Source: Sceloporus undulatus (lineage: Eukaryota > Chordata > Lepidosauria > Squamata > Phrynosomatidae). From it: 64,000 nucleotides of DNA. How positions within the stretch are numbered: position 1 is the stretch's first letter; the number at the start of each line of letters is the position of its first letter. The stretch covers positions 122,518,988-122,582,987 of the forward strand of contig NC_056526.1 of NCBI RefSeq assembly GCF_019175285.1. The letters are read 5' to 3'. Below are positions 56,501-64,000 of the stretch, piece after piece. Made by a program: the position numbers and the translations under genes. The notes under the pieces were generated by a model, which was not told where the DNA came from, did no database searches, and saw only the letters and a program-made list of their open reading frames with translations.

Positions 56501-59500
56501 GATAATTCCAGAGCCAACACTTCATAACCCCATTGCTGGAAAATGGGCCCATGCTTATATCCTACATATGCCCCACTTGTTTTTCTTCATCTGTCTGCTG
56601 CTGAATTACACTTTTAAACCCAATTAAAAACAAATAGCAATGGAGCCACTTATTTGCCTTAATCTAAGGAGCATTTACTACAATTTAGTCTTAAAGTCCC
56701 TCCTCCAAGCTTCTATGACAGCTAAGCACTGGGAATACCAATTAATCTTTTTCTGGGGAACATCCCATTTACAGGAAATTCTCTTTCACTGGCTCCATAA
56801 GCAATAATTGAAAAGAGGGAATCTCCCTAAATTTGACTTATCCACAGCTCATATATCCAACTTTGGCCCGAAAACCTGCCCTAGGCGTATACATGGTGGC
56901 ACAGTGGTCAAATGCTGGTACTGTAACCACTCATAGCCACAAGGTTGTGAGTTTGACTCCAGGCAAGGCTCCAAAGTCCACTCAGCCCTCCATCCTTTCA
57001 TAGGTCTATAAAATGAGTACCCAGCTTGTTGAGAGCAATTGGCTTACACATTATAAATCGCTTAGGGGATGTTAATTCACTGATAAGTGGTAGACAAACG
57101 TACTTGCTGTTACTTAATATGCATTCAGATTTAATTCCTACCTGAGACATGCCTTGTTGAATCTGTAAGGTTGTAGGCTGAGGCGTCATTGGTTGTGCTA
57201 ATGGTTGTCCAACAGATTGTGAATTTAAAGACTAGGAATTAAAAACACATATACATAGCATCAGTAACAAGACCAACTACTGCCATGACTGATTACTTCT
57301 TTCTTTAAAAGGAAACTGAGGCAGGTTACAGACCGCCTATTTGGGGCGGGCTGTACCCGCCCCTTCCCCCGGTGTATCTGGGCCTCAGTGGCCAGAACAG
57401 CAGCCGCTGAGGCCCCGATCTGCTGCTTTTCAGGCTGCGGGGAAGCGGCAAAACGCCGCTTCCCCGCAGCCTGAAAAGGGGTGTCCTTGGGGCTTCAAGC
57501 CCCAAGGACACCCTGCGGAGGCAGGGAGGGGGAGAAAGGGGCCGCTTGGCCCCTTTCTCCCTTGCTTCGCTGGGCACAGCCATCTGAAGGCTGCTGCGCC
57601 CAGCGAAGCAAAGCGGCACCGGAAACCAGGAAGGAGCTCCAAAACGGAGCTCCTTCCTGGTTCGCGCAAAGGGCGCCCTAGGCGCCCTGGCACGGAGCGA
57701 GGACGTCACGTCCGCGCCGCCCTGTATAGAGGCAGCGTGGCCGTGACGTCCTCATGACGGCGGCCGTCTGGAACGGCCCCCATCATTTTTTACGCGCAGA
57801 ACACGTATTAGGGTTAGGGAGGTGCAGAAGCACCGCACCTACCTAACTCTAGTACGCGCTCCGCGCGTACTTTCATGGCGGTCTATAACCTGCCTGAGTT
57901 CCAAAATATAGTGTGGGAGCACCAAGGTTTAAAAGCACATACCCACATGAAATTTTCTTTTCCTCCCAGAACTCTGTGATAAGAAATAAATTCCTCTGTT
58001 ATGAAATGGCAAGAAGTAGTTTGGGCCATTGTAAATTATTTTGTCAGTTTAGTTTCTTGTCTTTTATTTGCCCATGTGTATTAACTTCATACATAAGAAG
58101 ACATGAAACACAAAGGCTGTATAGGCCAAGGATATAGGTTTTTCCCAGCTCACAGGTATCCTCCTCCCTTGCTTAATACAGGACAAGCTGACTTTTTATA
58201 AGCATCAAGCCAACCAGCCCCTGATAGTTATTAATGATTACACTGAAGACAGGAAACACAATAATATATGCAAAAGGCAGCAGTGAACTCCAAGGAAGGA
58301 GATAAGAAAAAGGATCTCTCTAAACTGCATAAGGTAACATTCTGGGTTTTACTTTTTGTGCTTTTGTTTTCAAGCAGGAAATTCAGAAAATACAAATACA
58401 GAAGAGCACACGATGGAGTCCACAAGAAAAAAAGAGGAAGGNNNNNNNNNNTATGTCTCCAACTACTCTATAGATTGTCTTTATTTTTCATTTTATTACA
58501 AGCCCAATGCGTTTCGGCCTATGTAAATATTTCAGTGGCCTTCCTCAGGAGCTATATAAAAACAAATACAAATACAAAAGTGGGAGGAAAGCAAATTCTT
58601 CATTCAGTCTTCTACACACCAATGATTTTAATTTTAATATAGACCCTGAGGAAGGCCACTAAAATATTTACACAGGCTGAAACGCATTGGGCTTGTAATA
58701 AAATGAAAAATAAAGACAATCTATAGAGTAGTTGGAGACATATTTTCCTCTTTTTTTCTTGTGGACTCTAAAAAGTGTTGGGCTTGTATGATTATTACAA
58801 TAAAAAATAAAGTGAGAAATACAAAATCTGTAGCCCTGAACACATGAAAAAGAGATGTGGTATATGTGTGTGTGTGTTGAAGAATTACCTGATTACCAAG
58901 TGATGCCCTTCTTTGTGCCGACTTTTCGTGAGCAGATAAATTTTGCCGTGGAGGAGTATCCATTGTCATCTTTGTGGGTGTTGCTGAAGTCACAGTGAAT
59001 GTAAAATTGAAGAGACACTTATTTATCATTATCATCAACATCATCATCCTGTGCTTTAACATATAATTATGCTTAGTCAAGCAATTAGTTTTGCTATTGT
59101 CAAGTGCCTTCAAATCAACTCTGACTTATGGCAACCTTATAATAGGGTTTTCCTCACAAGATTTATTCAGATAGGTCTGCCACTCTCTTAGGCTGAGAAA
59201 ATATGACTTGCCCAAGATCACCTAGTGGATTTCTATGGCTGAATAGGGATTCAAAACTAAGGCGCCTTACAGACAGGCCTAAGCGGCGCCATCGTTGCGC
59301 CAGGAATACGCGTGAGGCCGGCGCTTCCGGACGCGCCTTGCACCTCGCGCGTATTCCGTACGGCAAGATGGCGACGGCCTATACAGACGGGCGTGGCTAT
59401 CTTGACGTAACGGACACGCAGCGTCCAGACGTCTAAACCCGGAAGAGACGTCGCGAGTGCGCACTTTGGCACTTGTGACGTCTCTTCCGGGTTGCCGGAA

Positions 59501-62500
59501 GGAGCGTGATTTTCGCGCTCCTTTTTTACAACGCGGGGGAGTCACGCGGTTTGGCTGCAGCGGCTTCCCCGCGCTGCAACCGGCAGCGGCCCAAGACCGC
59601 CCCTTTTCCGTGGTCTGTAACAGGCCAATGTCTCCTGAAATCCTAGTTTAATATTTACATTATTGTACCATGCAGCTCAGTGATTTGTTTGCAGTAGTAA
59701 ATTTGTAAATATTGTAAAAATTGGTAATACAGTTGTATTAATTCTTAATTACTACTATTAATTATGATTTACTTTTACAAGCACACGATTTCACTATCAT
59801 AAACAAACCAGACAAAAACATGAATAAAACCAAGACGCACCCATGTGGTAGGTTTAAATACTGAACACTCACATGAAGGGTCTGAAACTGCAGTATGAGA
59901 TGATTTCCTAGAACTCCTGGAGGAGGCAGAAGGTGTCGGACTGTGATCAAATCTCTCCAATGCTTCTTTGAGACTCACTGTATTTATATGATTGTCAGAA
60001 CCAGAGTCCTGACTCTAAAATAATTAAAAAATATTTTGTCTGTCTAATCACGAAAATGCAAGTAGGCAAACACTGATTATAAGTGTTATAAGAATACTCA
60101 TATATGCATATTCAAAAAAATTTAAGTATTCAAATTTCCAGTGACACCCTGCAGATCTTAAAAGCTTGCACATTTTTATGATAGTTAAACCTAGAGTAGT
60201 AAACGTATTACTTAATATTGTATATATGTAGGGATGTTAGGGATTTAATATACTGTACATTTAGGGTCAAGATAGCTCTCTTTGCTTTTCTTTTTCACGT
60301 TTCTATGCTTCACTTTCTTTATCTTATCTTATCCCAGCCATGTTTGATACCTTAATAGCTTAATTAATTTTAGGCAATTCAAATGTGTCTGTGGCCTGCA
60401 ATACCAACATCTGTTACAAGGTGACAGATGTTGCAAACCAACAGAGAGGGAATTCCAGTAAGGCCTGGCACACTTACCGTATATACTCAACTATAAGTTG
60501 AGAAATTTATGCCTAAAATTGACCCTAAAGTCTGGGGTCAACTTATATATGGTTCAATACAGTAGCCATGGATTGAGATTGAGTGGAGGGCAGTTAACAA
60601 CAACCAGTAATATTGCTCATAAAGGTCCTTTAAAAAACAGCCCCAATGCCCCACTCTCTGTGATTGTTGAAAGACCTGCAAGGCACAAGTGTGTGTGTGT
60701 GAGGGATGATTCTCTTCTCAAGTTGATCTGCATACTTTTGCTTCTCCTTCTCCTCACATTTCCCCATTTTCCCTCCACTTGCAGCCATATCTTAAAACCT
60801 TTCCTTGTCACCTTCCTCCTCCTTACATTTCCCCATTTTCCCTCCAGTTGCAGCCCAATCTTCAAACCTTTGCTTCTCCTCCTCCTTGCATTTCCTCTGA
60901 TGACAGAACACCCCTTTTCTCTCCACTTCCAACCCAATCTTAAAACCTTCAATCTCCTAAATTATACCCTCAACTTAACTAGGGGTCATATCAAAGTCCA
61001 TCATTTTGCCCCTAAAACCTTCCCTCAACTTATACATGAGGTTGACCTGTACACAAGTATATATGGTATTTCTTCAGAGAACCTTTGAGCAGCTCCATGT
61101 GAGCTACAAGGAAGTGTGGAAAACAAAATGTGAGGCATGACTACTGAGAACCTTGGCAGGTCTCTTTGAAAAGTAGTAGGGAGTTTTAACAAATTTCAAA
61201 GCCAGGCAAGGTAGATACACACACATAGATACATGGTACATTTTGGAAATCAGAGTTGCTTTATGAAAAAAATAGAACAAATGAAAAGACTAAATGTAAG
61301 ACATACCTTATCTGCTGCTATCTCTGGCAGAGACTCTTCAATACCAAGTTCACGCCGTCTTTCTGCTCGAACTTCTGCATAACTAGATGTTTTTAAAATC
61401 TAAATGTCAATGTACTATGTCTGATTATCTTTCTGAAACAGTAACATATACCTCTATATCCACACACAATGTGATGGTCTTTCCCTCCCACTACAGCCCT
61501 CTGCATTGGCCAAAAACCTGCTCCAGAATGTTTCCCAGCAGGTTTTTAGGATGCACAGGGGATTAGAGGAGAGTGGTTATTTTTGATGATTATACAATGA
61601 GGCCTTGCTGTCTGCAGGCTTATCATCTGCAGATTTAAGCATCTGTGGACAGCGAGGCCCACTGTTCCCAATGGAGGCACGTGGAAGCAGCTGCACTGCA
61701 CTGCCACTGGGAACTATGAAATTTGAGGTCATGCATTTTTTCGTATCTGCTCAGGGTTCAGAACAGTAGTTGCTTCTGGTAATGGAGTTGTTTTTGTCAA
61801 TGGAAAGTATATCAATGAAGCAGATTGATCTTAAGTACAGTTTTAAAGACAGAAACAGCATAGAGTTCGTAGGTTAGAAGGCTTTGGGGTAAATTCAGCT
61901 GTTAGACTCTACAAGAGGAGACTTACTGAACCCATGGGGCTTAATGTAAGTATTGACATAAAATGTTCTGTTTGTTCAATGGATCTATTCTACTTGGGAC
62001 TAAGAACTGAATTCGATACTTTAATAGCTTTTTAGCTGGTTCTCAAATGCTTGATAAAATTTCAAAAACACTGTCATAAATTTGTTGCAAAGTCTTGACA
62101 TAAAAGAAGAAGCATATTTCTGTTACCTTACTACTGTATGTGTACATACGATGAACTCTGGTCTAGAATTCCACTGATGGTAAGTGATATAATAATGTGT
62201 CTGCAGCCAAATCCACTGCTGTCCTTTTGTGAGGAATCTGTAATAGCAGGACTTTCCTTTTCCATACTGCATTACTAAAGAATTAAAGAATAATGTTTGC
62301 TTCAAAAGATACCAGCTTAGTAAAATGAATTAAAATATTGTACATAATTGATCTAAACTGTCCTTTCATATTAGTCTATTATCACAAATATAAATACTTC
62401 CTCTGCTGAATAAATGGTTTGCCATTTTCAACAGGGTCTAGTTTTAGAACAGCACAAGCCAGATACAGTAGGCCCTTGGTATCCACTGGGGTTTGGTATG

Positions 62501-63269
62501 AGGATTGCCCATGGATACCAAAATCCATGGATGTTCAAGACATATTGTATGCAGTTGTGTCCCTTATATAAAATGGTAAAATCAAGGATTATTTTATGGA
62601 TTTAAAAAATTTTCAATCCCTGGGTGGTTGAATCCATCAATATGGAGGGTGGCTATATTCAAATTAGTGGGGAAATTGAACAGGAAACTGGAGAACACCT
62701 AATACAAATACAGTGTTGATCTTCCCTCTGTATGTCTTCTTCCACTTGACCATAATAAACTAGGAGTAGGTTTTGTTATTACAAACATACTGGAGACTAT
62801 ATTATCACACAAGTTTGCCATCTAAAGTAACAGATCTAAATTATTACAGATTTATACAAAACACTATGACATTTACTTACAATGTTCATGACATTTTGCC
62901 AGATCTTCTAGATCATCCACATGATAATAATCATAGCCTGAGGTCCCCAATACTTCAAATGGTAAATAACCTATTATTGGTGGTGCCCTGGATAATGAAA
63001 TATGGTTATTTTATTTCTTAGAAAGGAATGAGTCACACTCTTTATTATATATGTGCATACAATCAAGCAAGATGTATTCAGTAAAGAAATAACATTTATT
63101 TCTTGCTATAAATAGTCAATGCCAATAAGTTGCCACTAACGGTAACATAATGCTACCGTTCAGTACTACATGGTAAGAAATGGCACCTGTGATCCAAGAA
63201 AAGGAACTTCCATTCTAAGCTATGTCTAGAGGTGAACTCTTCATTGGGTTCTTCAACAGTGCTCATTTC
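43411..63269 (-). CDS. CLOCK: CLOCK, circadian bHLH-PAS transcription factor (partial: last 12 coding exons)
   Basis: Twelve exons on the minus strand (63187-63269, 62881-62987, 62127-62274, 61307-61382, 59873-60014, 58889-58983, 57142-57231, 53471-53629, 52440-52646, 50668-50873, 49179-49494, 43411-43593) join in frame into 603 aa plus stop; all splice sites are GT/AG. They match human CLOCK from about residue 266 to the C-terminus. Parts in order (residues of this partial): PAS-B about 1-75, PAC about 75-115 with the CRY-contacting HQWNSRPE loop at 96-103, Ser-rich phosphodegron region [15 protein letters not shown] near 163-177, the coiled segment equivalent to mouse exon 19 at 248-300, Gln-rich activation region 301-603 with pure Q runs up to 11. 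CLOCK pairs with BMAL1 in the nucleus on E-boxes. The bHLH and PAS-A exons are outside the window. No disabling change seen. Confidence 0.98.
44551..44590. repeat. (TTA)n microsatellite
   Basis: About thirteen TTA units just left of the mariner element in the last CLOCK intron. Confidence 0.9.
44628..46453 (+). mobile_element. Decayed mariner DNA transposon, interrupted
   Basis: Ends are inverted copies (GGTGCTGAAAAGTT at left, AACTTTTCAGCACC at right). Transposase remains read [15 protein letters not shown] at about 44838, then [11 protein letters not shown], a YD-type catalytic stretch near 45210 (HHYDWETK), [10 protein letters not shown] near 45465, YSPDFAP near 45540, and a C-terminal block near 46250-46380 ([12 protein letters not shown]). 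Many stops and frame changes. A different element occupies 45566-46205. In CLOCK intron. Confidence 0.85.
45566..46205. mobile_element. TIR element nested in the mariner
   Basis: Left tgtatataatcatctataaattgacctcatg and right aataagctaacccaagttttggggg...atacagta resemble the ends of the element at 60475-61068. It splits the mariner between its APY/DFAP region and its C-terminal block. Confidence 0.6.
46480..47930 (-). mobile_element. DIRS-like retroelement fossil (broken)
   Basis: Minus-strand remains of a reverse-transcriptase region (about 46680-47170) resemble DIRS-type elements, with possible gag-region remains at about 47480-47900. A Tigger-like MITE (47222-47445) has inserted between them. 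The copy is clearly broken, with at least several breaks, and looks old. Ends were not found. It lies in a CLOCK intron, in the same orientation as CLOCK. Confidence 0.5.
47222..47445. mobile_element. Tigger-like MITE inserted in the DIRS-like fossil
   Basis: CAGTGCGCCGTCATACGCGG ... GGGTGCACTG, TA on both sides, with the inner ctttcagcatatggtgaaag hairpin. CpG-rich. Sister copies at 30873 and 52900. Confidence 0.8.
47980..48165 (+). other. Unassigned 61-codon open frame in a CLOCK intron
   Basis: [20 protein letters not shown] to [10 protein letters not shown], polar and protein-like in composition, with no family I can name. It sits next to the DIRS-like fossil on the other strand. Could be chance or part of an unrecognised element. 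Confidence 0.2.
48661..48674. repeat. Poly-C run
   Basis: Fourteen C in a row in a CLOCK intron. Confidence 0.85.
49179..49494 (-). CDS. CLOCK: CLOCK exon with polyglutamine runs
   Basis: Acceptor ttttcacag, donor gtaaaa. One hundred and five codons: [20 protein letters not shown], then [20 protein letters not shown], then pure Q runs of 6, 8 and 11 split by short linkers (PQTLSIA; LQQSQQE), and [12 protein letters not shown]. The Q runs use mixed CAG/CAA codons. This is the ClkpolyQ region that varies in length in birds and fish. Confidence 0.96.
50199..50434. mobile_element. Tigger/pogo-like MITE, TTCGTAACCCGAA family (copy 3)
   Basis: CAGTGGTGCCTCGG ... CCGAGGTACCACTG with TA on both sides. 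Compared with copy 2 it lacks about 24 nt next to the left end (ctcgg joined to ccgcggccgc). In the CLOCK intron before the polyQ exon. Confidence 0.8.
50668..50873 (-). CDS. CLOCK: CLOCK exon HSQQS...DRQI
   Basis: Acceptor tttcgcag, donor gtgagt. Encodes [40 protein letters not shown] and TTFAQDRQI plus two bases of Arg, matching human from SQQNVLSGHSQQ to TQDRQIR. Confidence 0.96.
50913..50970. repeat. (CATA)n / (CA)n microsatellite
   Basis: acatacatacatacataca followed by acacacgcacacacac, 40 nt upstream of a CLOCK exon acceptor. Confidence 0.85.
51000..52439. other. CLOCK intron, nothing recognised
   Basis: No conserved frame or clear repeat on either strand. Confidence 0.4.
52440..52646 (-). 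CDS. CLOCK: CLOCK exon MFLQQ...TAAQ
   Basis: Acceptor tctgaaag, donor gtatac. Sixty-nine codons starting [20 protein letters not shown] and ending [11 protein letters not shown], Gln/Asn-rich transactivation region close to human. Confidence 0.96.
52900..53134. mobile_element. Tigger-like MITE, cagtgcaccc subfamily
   Basis: CAGTGCACCCGCACACTC ... GGGTGGACTG ends with TA on both sides; inner cattactttcaatgga shared with 47222-47445. Confidence 0.75.
53471..53629 (-). CDS. CLOCK: CLOCK exon equivalent to mouse exon 19
   Basis: Acceptor gttttttcag, donor gttggt. Fifty-three codons, [40 protein letters not shown] and [13 protein letters not shown]. This coiled segment is the 51-codon exon lost in the mouse Clock-delta19 mutant; two codons longer here at its start (PMIQ for human FQ). 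Confidence 0.97.
53640..55950. other. CLOCK intron, nothing recognised
   Basis: AT-rich with short homopolymer runs (poly-G near 53969 and 54185). No conserved frame seen. Confidence 0.4.
55955..56262 (-). mobile_element. L1-type LINE 3' end
   Basis: The minus strand reads an ORF2 C-terminal stretch ([20 protein letters not shown] at about 56140-56200), a 3' UTR, and an A-rich tail at 55950-55975. 5'-truncated; same orientation as CLOCK. Confidence 0.6.
56265..56335. mobile_element. Tigger-like MITE fragment
   Basis: CAGTGCGCCCACGTTATATG after TA; only the left end remains. Confidence 0.5.
56893..57117 (+). mobile_element. tRNA-derived SINE
   Basis: Box A-like tggtggcacagtggtcaaatg and box B-like ggttgtgagtttgactcc, then taaaatgagtacccagcttg and gcttacacattataaatcgc, ending acttgctgttac: a typical squamate SINE with Pol III promoter. 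Antisense to CLOCK, 25 nt from an exon donor. Confidence 0.75.
57142..57231 (-). CDS. CLOCK: CLOCK exon SLNSQSV...GMSQ
   Basis: Acceptor aattcctag, donor gtagga. Thirty codons: [20 protein letters not shown] then [13 protein letters not shown]-rich foldback transposon starts only 89 nt upstream of its acceptor. Confidence 0.94.
57321..57893. mobile_element. GC-rich foldback transposon
   Basis: Inverted ends GCAGGTTACAGACCGCC and GGCGGTCTATAACCTGC, flanked by a ctgag direct repeat on both sides (57316-57320 and 57894-57898). Nested inverted repeats inside (gctgcggggaagcggc / gccgcttccccgcagc, ccttggggcttcaag / cttgaagcccc...). Very CpG-rich. Carries TTAGGGTTAGGG at 57808-57819. No coding frame credible. 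Confidence 0.75.
58416..58768. mobile_element. Inverted-repeat element with paired hammerhead-like modules
   Basis: Arms 58416-58549 and 58645-58768 are inverted near-copies around a 95-nt spacer. Each arm carries CTGAGGA, stem GGCC/GGCC (GGCT in the right arm), GAAA: minus strand 58548-58512 and plus strand 58646-58682. Probably derived from a Penelope-type repeat. A 10-N gap lies in the left arm. Confidence 0.65.
58442..58451. other. Assembly gap (10 N) inside a foldback arm
   Basis: Comparison with the right arm suggests that few or no bases are really missing here. Confidence 1.
58889..58983 (-). CDS. CLOCK: CLOCK exon TPTK...LGNQ
   Basis: Acceptor gacttcag, donor gtaatt. Encodes [20 protein letters not shown] then [11 protein letters not shown]. 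It is the most diverged of the CLOCK exons compared with human (human [22 protein letters not shown] differs by a short indel). Confidence 0.93.
59087..59690 (-). mobile_element. SINE split by a GC-rich foldback
   Basis: SINE body gtgccttcaaatcaactctgactt ... gacttgcccaagatcaccta ... ctgaatagggattcaaaac (to 59260) resumes at 59627 with gtctcctgaaatcctagt. The promoter end lies at the right, so it is in reverse orientation. The insertion is 59261-59626. Confidence 0.6.
59261..59626. mobile_element. CpG-rich foldback transposon inserted in a SINE
   Basis: Ends ggcgccttacagacaggcc and inverted ggtctgtaacaggcc, as in the 57321 element. Inner inverted arms acccggaagagacgtc / gacgtctcttccgggt. Very CpG-rich in an AT-rich CLOCK intron. 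Confidence 0.65.
59873..60014 (-). CDS. CLOCK: CLOCK exon with phosphodegron region
   Basis: Acceptor aattattttag, donor gtgagt. Encodes [40 protein letters not shown] and TAVSDPS. The Ser residues known to be phosphorylated in mammals (SPTPS and SSRKSS) are kept, as expected for a functional copy. Confidence 0.96.
60475..61068. mobile_element. TIR element accgtatatactcaactataag with internal tandem repeats
   Basis: Left end taccgtatatactcaactat and inverted right end acaagtatatatggta. Interior holds about three diverged 80-nt units of a pyrimidine-rich repeat (cccattttccctccacttgcag, 60740-60960). Same family as 45566-46205. Confidence 0.6.
61307..61382 (-). CDS. CLOCK: CLOCK exon after PAC
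   Basis: Acceptor aacatctag, donor gtatgt. Encodes [20 protein letters not shown] then IAADK, an amphipathic charged helix following PAS-B. Human has TAADK; Ile replaces Thr. Confidence 0.96.
61594..61750. mobile_element. Tigger-like relic
   Basis: acaatgaggccttgctgtctgcaggctta...atctgcagatttaagcatctgtgg, typical of degraded MER2/Tigger-type ends. Confidence 0.4.
62127..62274 (-). CDS. CLOCK: CLOCK exon, end of PAS-B and PAC
   Basis: Acceptor attctttag, donor gtaaca. Encodes [20 protein letters not shown] then [20 protein letters not shown] and FIVCTHTVV. The Gly of MQYG and the HQW..E loop, which contact cryptochrome in the mammalian protein, are unchanged. Confidence 0.97.
62466..62654. 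mobile_element. Tigger/MER2-like MITE
   Basis: CAGTAGGCCCTTGGTATCCA ... atatggagggtggcta, TA at left; interior matches 6048-6277. In a CLOCK intron. Confidence 0.65.
62881..62987 (-). CDS. CLOCK: CLOCK exon, middle of PAS-B
   Basis: Acceptor attatccag, donor gtaagt. Encodes [20 protein letters not shown] followed by [15 protein letters not shown]; human has Asn in place of the second Asp of DLED. It is separated from the preceding exon by an intron of only 199 nt. Confidence 0.96.
63187..63269 (-). CDS. CLOCK: CLOCK exon, start of PAS-B (first exon in window)
   Basis: Acceptor tttttttag, donor gtgcca. Encodes [20 protein letters not shown] then KFLFLDH and two bases of Arg. Human has Cys where this has Ser in EMCTVEEP. 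Contains the conserved PAS-B Trp of SLEWKF. Confidence 0.95.
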
Positions 63270-64000
63270 CTAAAAAAATAAAAAAATGTAAGTCTCTCAG
63301 AACTGCACTACTCTAATTTGAAACTCATCTGAAACTGACTTCCAAACAATTAAATTAACATGAATGTAACATGCAAAATATATTATCTTTTTATTTTGCT
63401 GTTTCATTGCTGCTTGGAAGAATAATGCAAGCAACTCGTTACTCATGACCTGCATGCGCTATGCCTAATATGACAATGGCAAGCCCATCAGCATATGAAG
63501 TCTATGCAAAGGAAGATGTACATTAGCATTTTGCCCATCTCTTCACATTTGTATATGTGAGATGATGTGGAAGGCTGTTACCAGATTTGCAATAGCAATT
63601 CACAACCTTCATTTTAATTAAAAGAGGAAATCCTTTCAAAACAAAGCTTCAGCCAATTTAACTTAAATTTGCAGCATGGAAGGTCTATAATGTGTTTTGA
63701 AATTTTTATATTGAAGCAGACTGAGCAGTTTTCAAAAGAAAGAACTTCTCAACAGAATATCTCTGCTACTGGAGATTGAGTATTTCTATAACATGTGGTT
63801 ATAGCTGCCAATTTTAATAGCATGAGCTATCTGTTGAGATTGTATGTTAGGGTCTGATCCAACTACAGCTCTTCAACCGTACAGTTGCATGCTGGGTGTA
63901 TTTTTACTAGAGCAAACAATCCAAAGAGCAATTCATGGAAGAAAGCCCATATTGTGAAAGAGATCAAACTCCCTGGGCTGGTGGACAATTACTTAAACTA
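63270..64000. other. CLOCK intron at the right edge, nothing recognised
   Basis: No CLOCK PAS-A or bHLH exon is present in this stretch; the upstream exons lie outside the window. Confidence 0.5.

Noticed and set aside
56893-57117. tRNA gene
   Set aside because: Box A and B are recognisable but the cloverleaf is degraded and the downstream body is that of a SINE.
57326-57757. Several overlapping 120-138 codon frames on both strands
   Set aside because: Produced by GC-rich inverted repeats of a foldback transposon; no protein family.
60498-61088. 196-codon plus-strand frame
   Set aside because: Lies wholly inside a non-coding TIR element with pyrimidine-rich tandem repeats; translation is low complexity.

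Overview
This window is nuclear DNA of a vertebrate, almost certainly a squamate reptile. Three host genes are recognisable by protein similarity. Their order and orientation match the tetrapod SRD5A3-TMEM165-CLOCK block (human 4q12). The reptile call rests on the repeats: a CR1 LINE 3' end, L2- and L1-type LINE ends, tRNA- and 5S-rRNA-derived SINEs, and a dense population of foldback and Tigger-like MITEs.

Layout. 1-8.9 kb is intergenic and made mostly of nested DNA-transposon relics and SINEs. SRD5A3 (+, five exons, 9150-15279, 316 aa) follows, with a 3' UTR to about 16.83 kb. 16.8-19.85 kb is repeat-rich intergenic DNA. TMEM165 (+, six exons, 20224-35948, 325 aa) starts in a CpG island, and its 3' UTR ends near 37.14 kb. 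CLOCK lies on the minus strand and converges on TMEM165. Its last twelve coding exons (63269 down to 43411, 603 codons plus stop) are present. The bHLH and PAS-A exons lie beyond the right edge. A probable long CLOCK 3' UTR fills about 38.9-43.4 kb. Every exon joins its neighbour in frame with GT/AG splice sites, and no disabling change was seen in any host gene.

Function. SRD5A3 acts in the ER on polyprenol-to-dolichol conversion, and TMEM165 is a Golgi Mn2+/Ca2+ (H+) transporter needed by glycosyltransferases. The two neighbours therefore serve consecutive stages of protein glycosylation. CLOCK is the circadian bHLH-PAS transcription factor. The part seen here carries PAS-B, the phosphodegron region, the exon equivalent to mouse exon 19, and the glutamine-rich activation region.

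Most interesting non-genic signals: (i) several repeat relics carry a CTGANGA - stem - GAAA module, the catalytic core pattern of a hammerhead ribozyme. In two loci it occurs as an inverted pair (6934-7127 and 58416-58768). (ii) There are long, nearly perfect foldback elements, three of which carry a conserved telomere-like TAGGGTTAGGG core. (iii) A Tigger-like MITE family has repeated TTCG...CGAA subterminal motifs. (iv) A decayed mariner is split by another transposon. (v) A broken DIRS-like fossil lies in a CLOCK intron. (vi) CpG-rich foldbacks sit inside AT-rich CLOCK introns. No wholly new gene system is evident; the hammerhead-like modules are the best candidate for follow-up.
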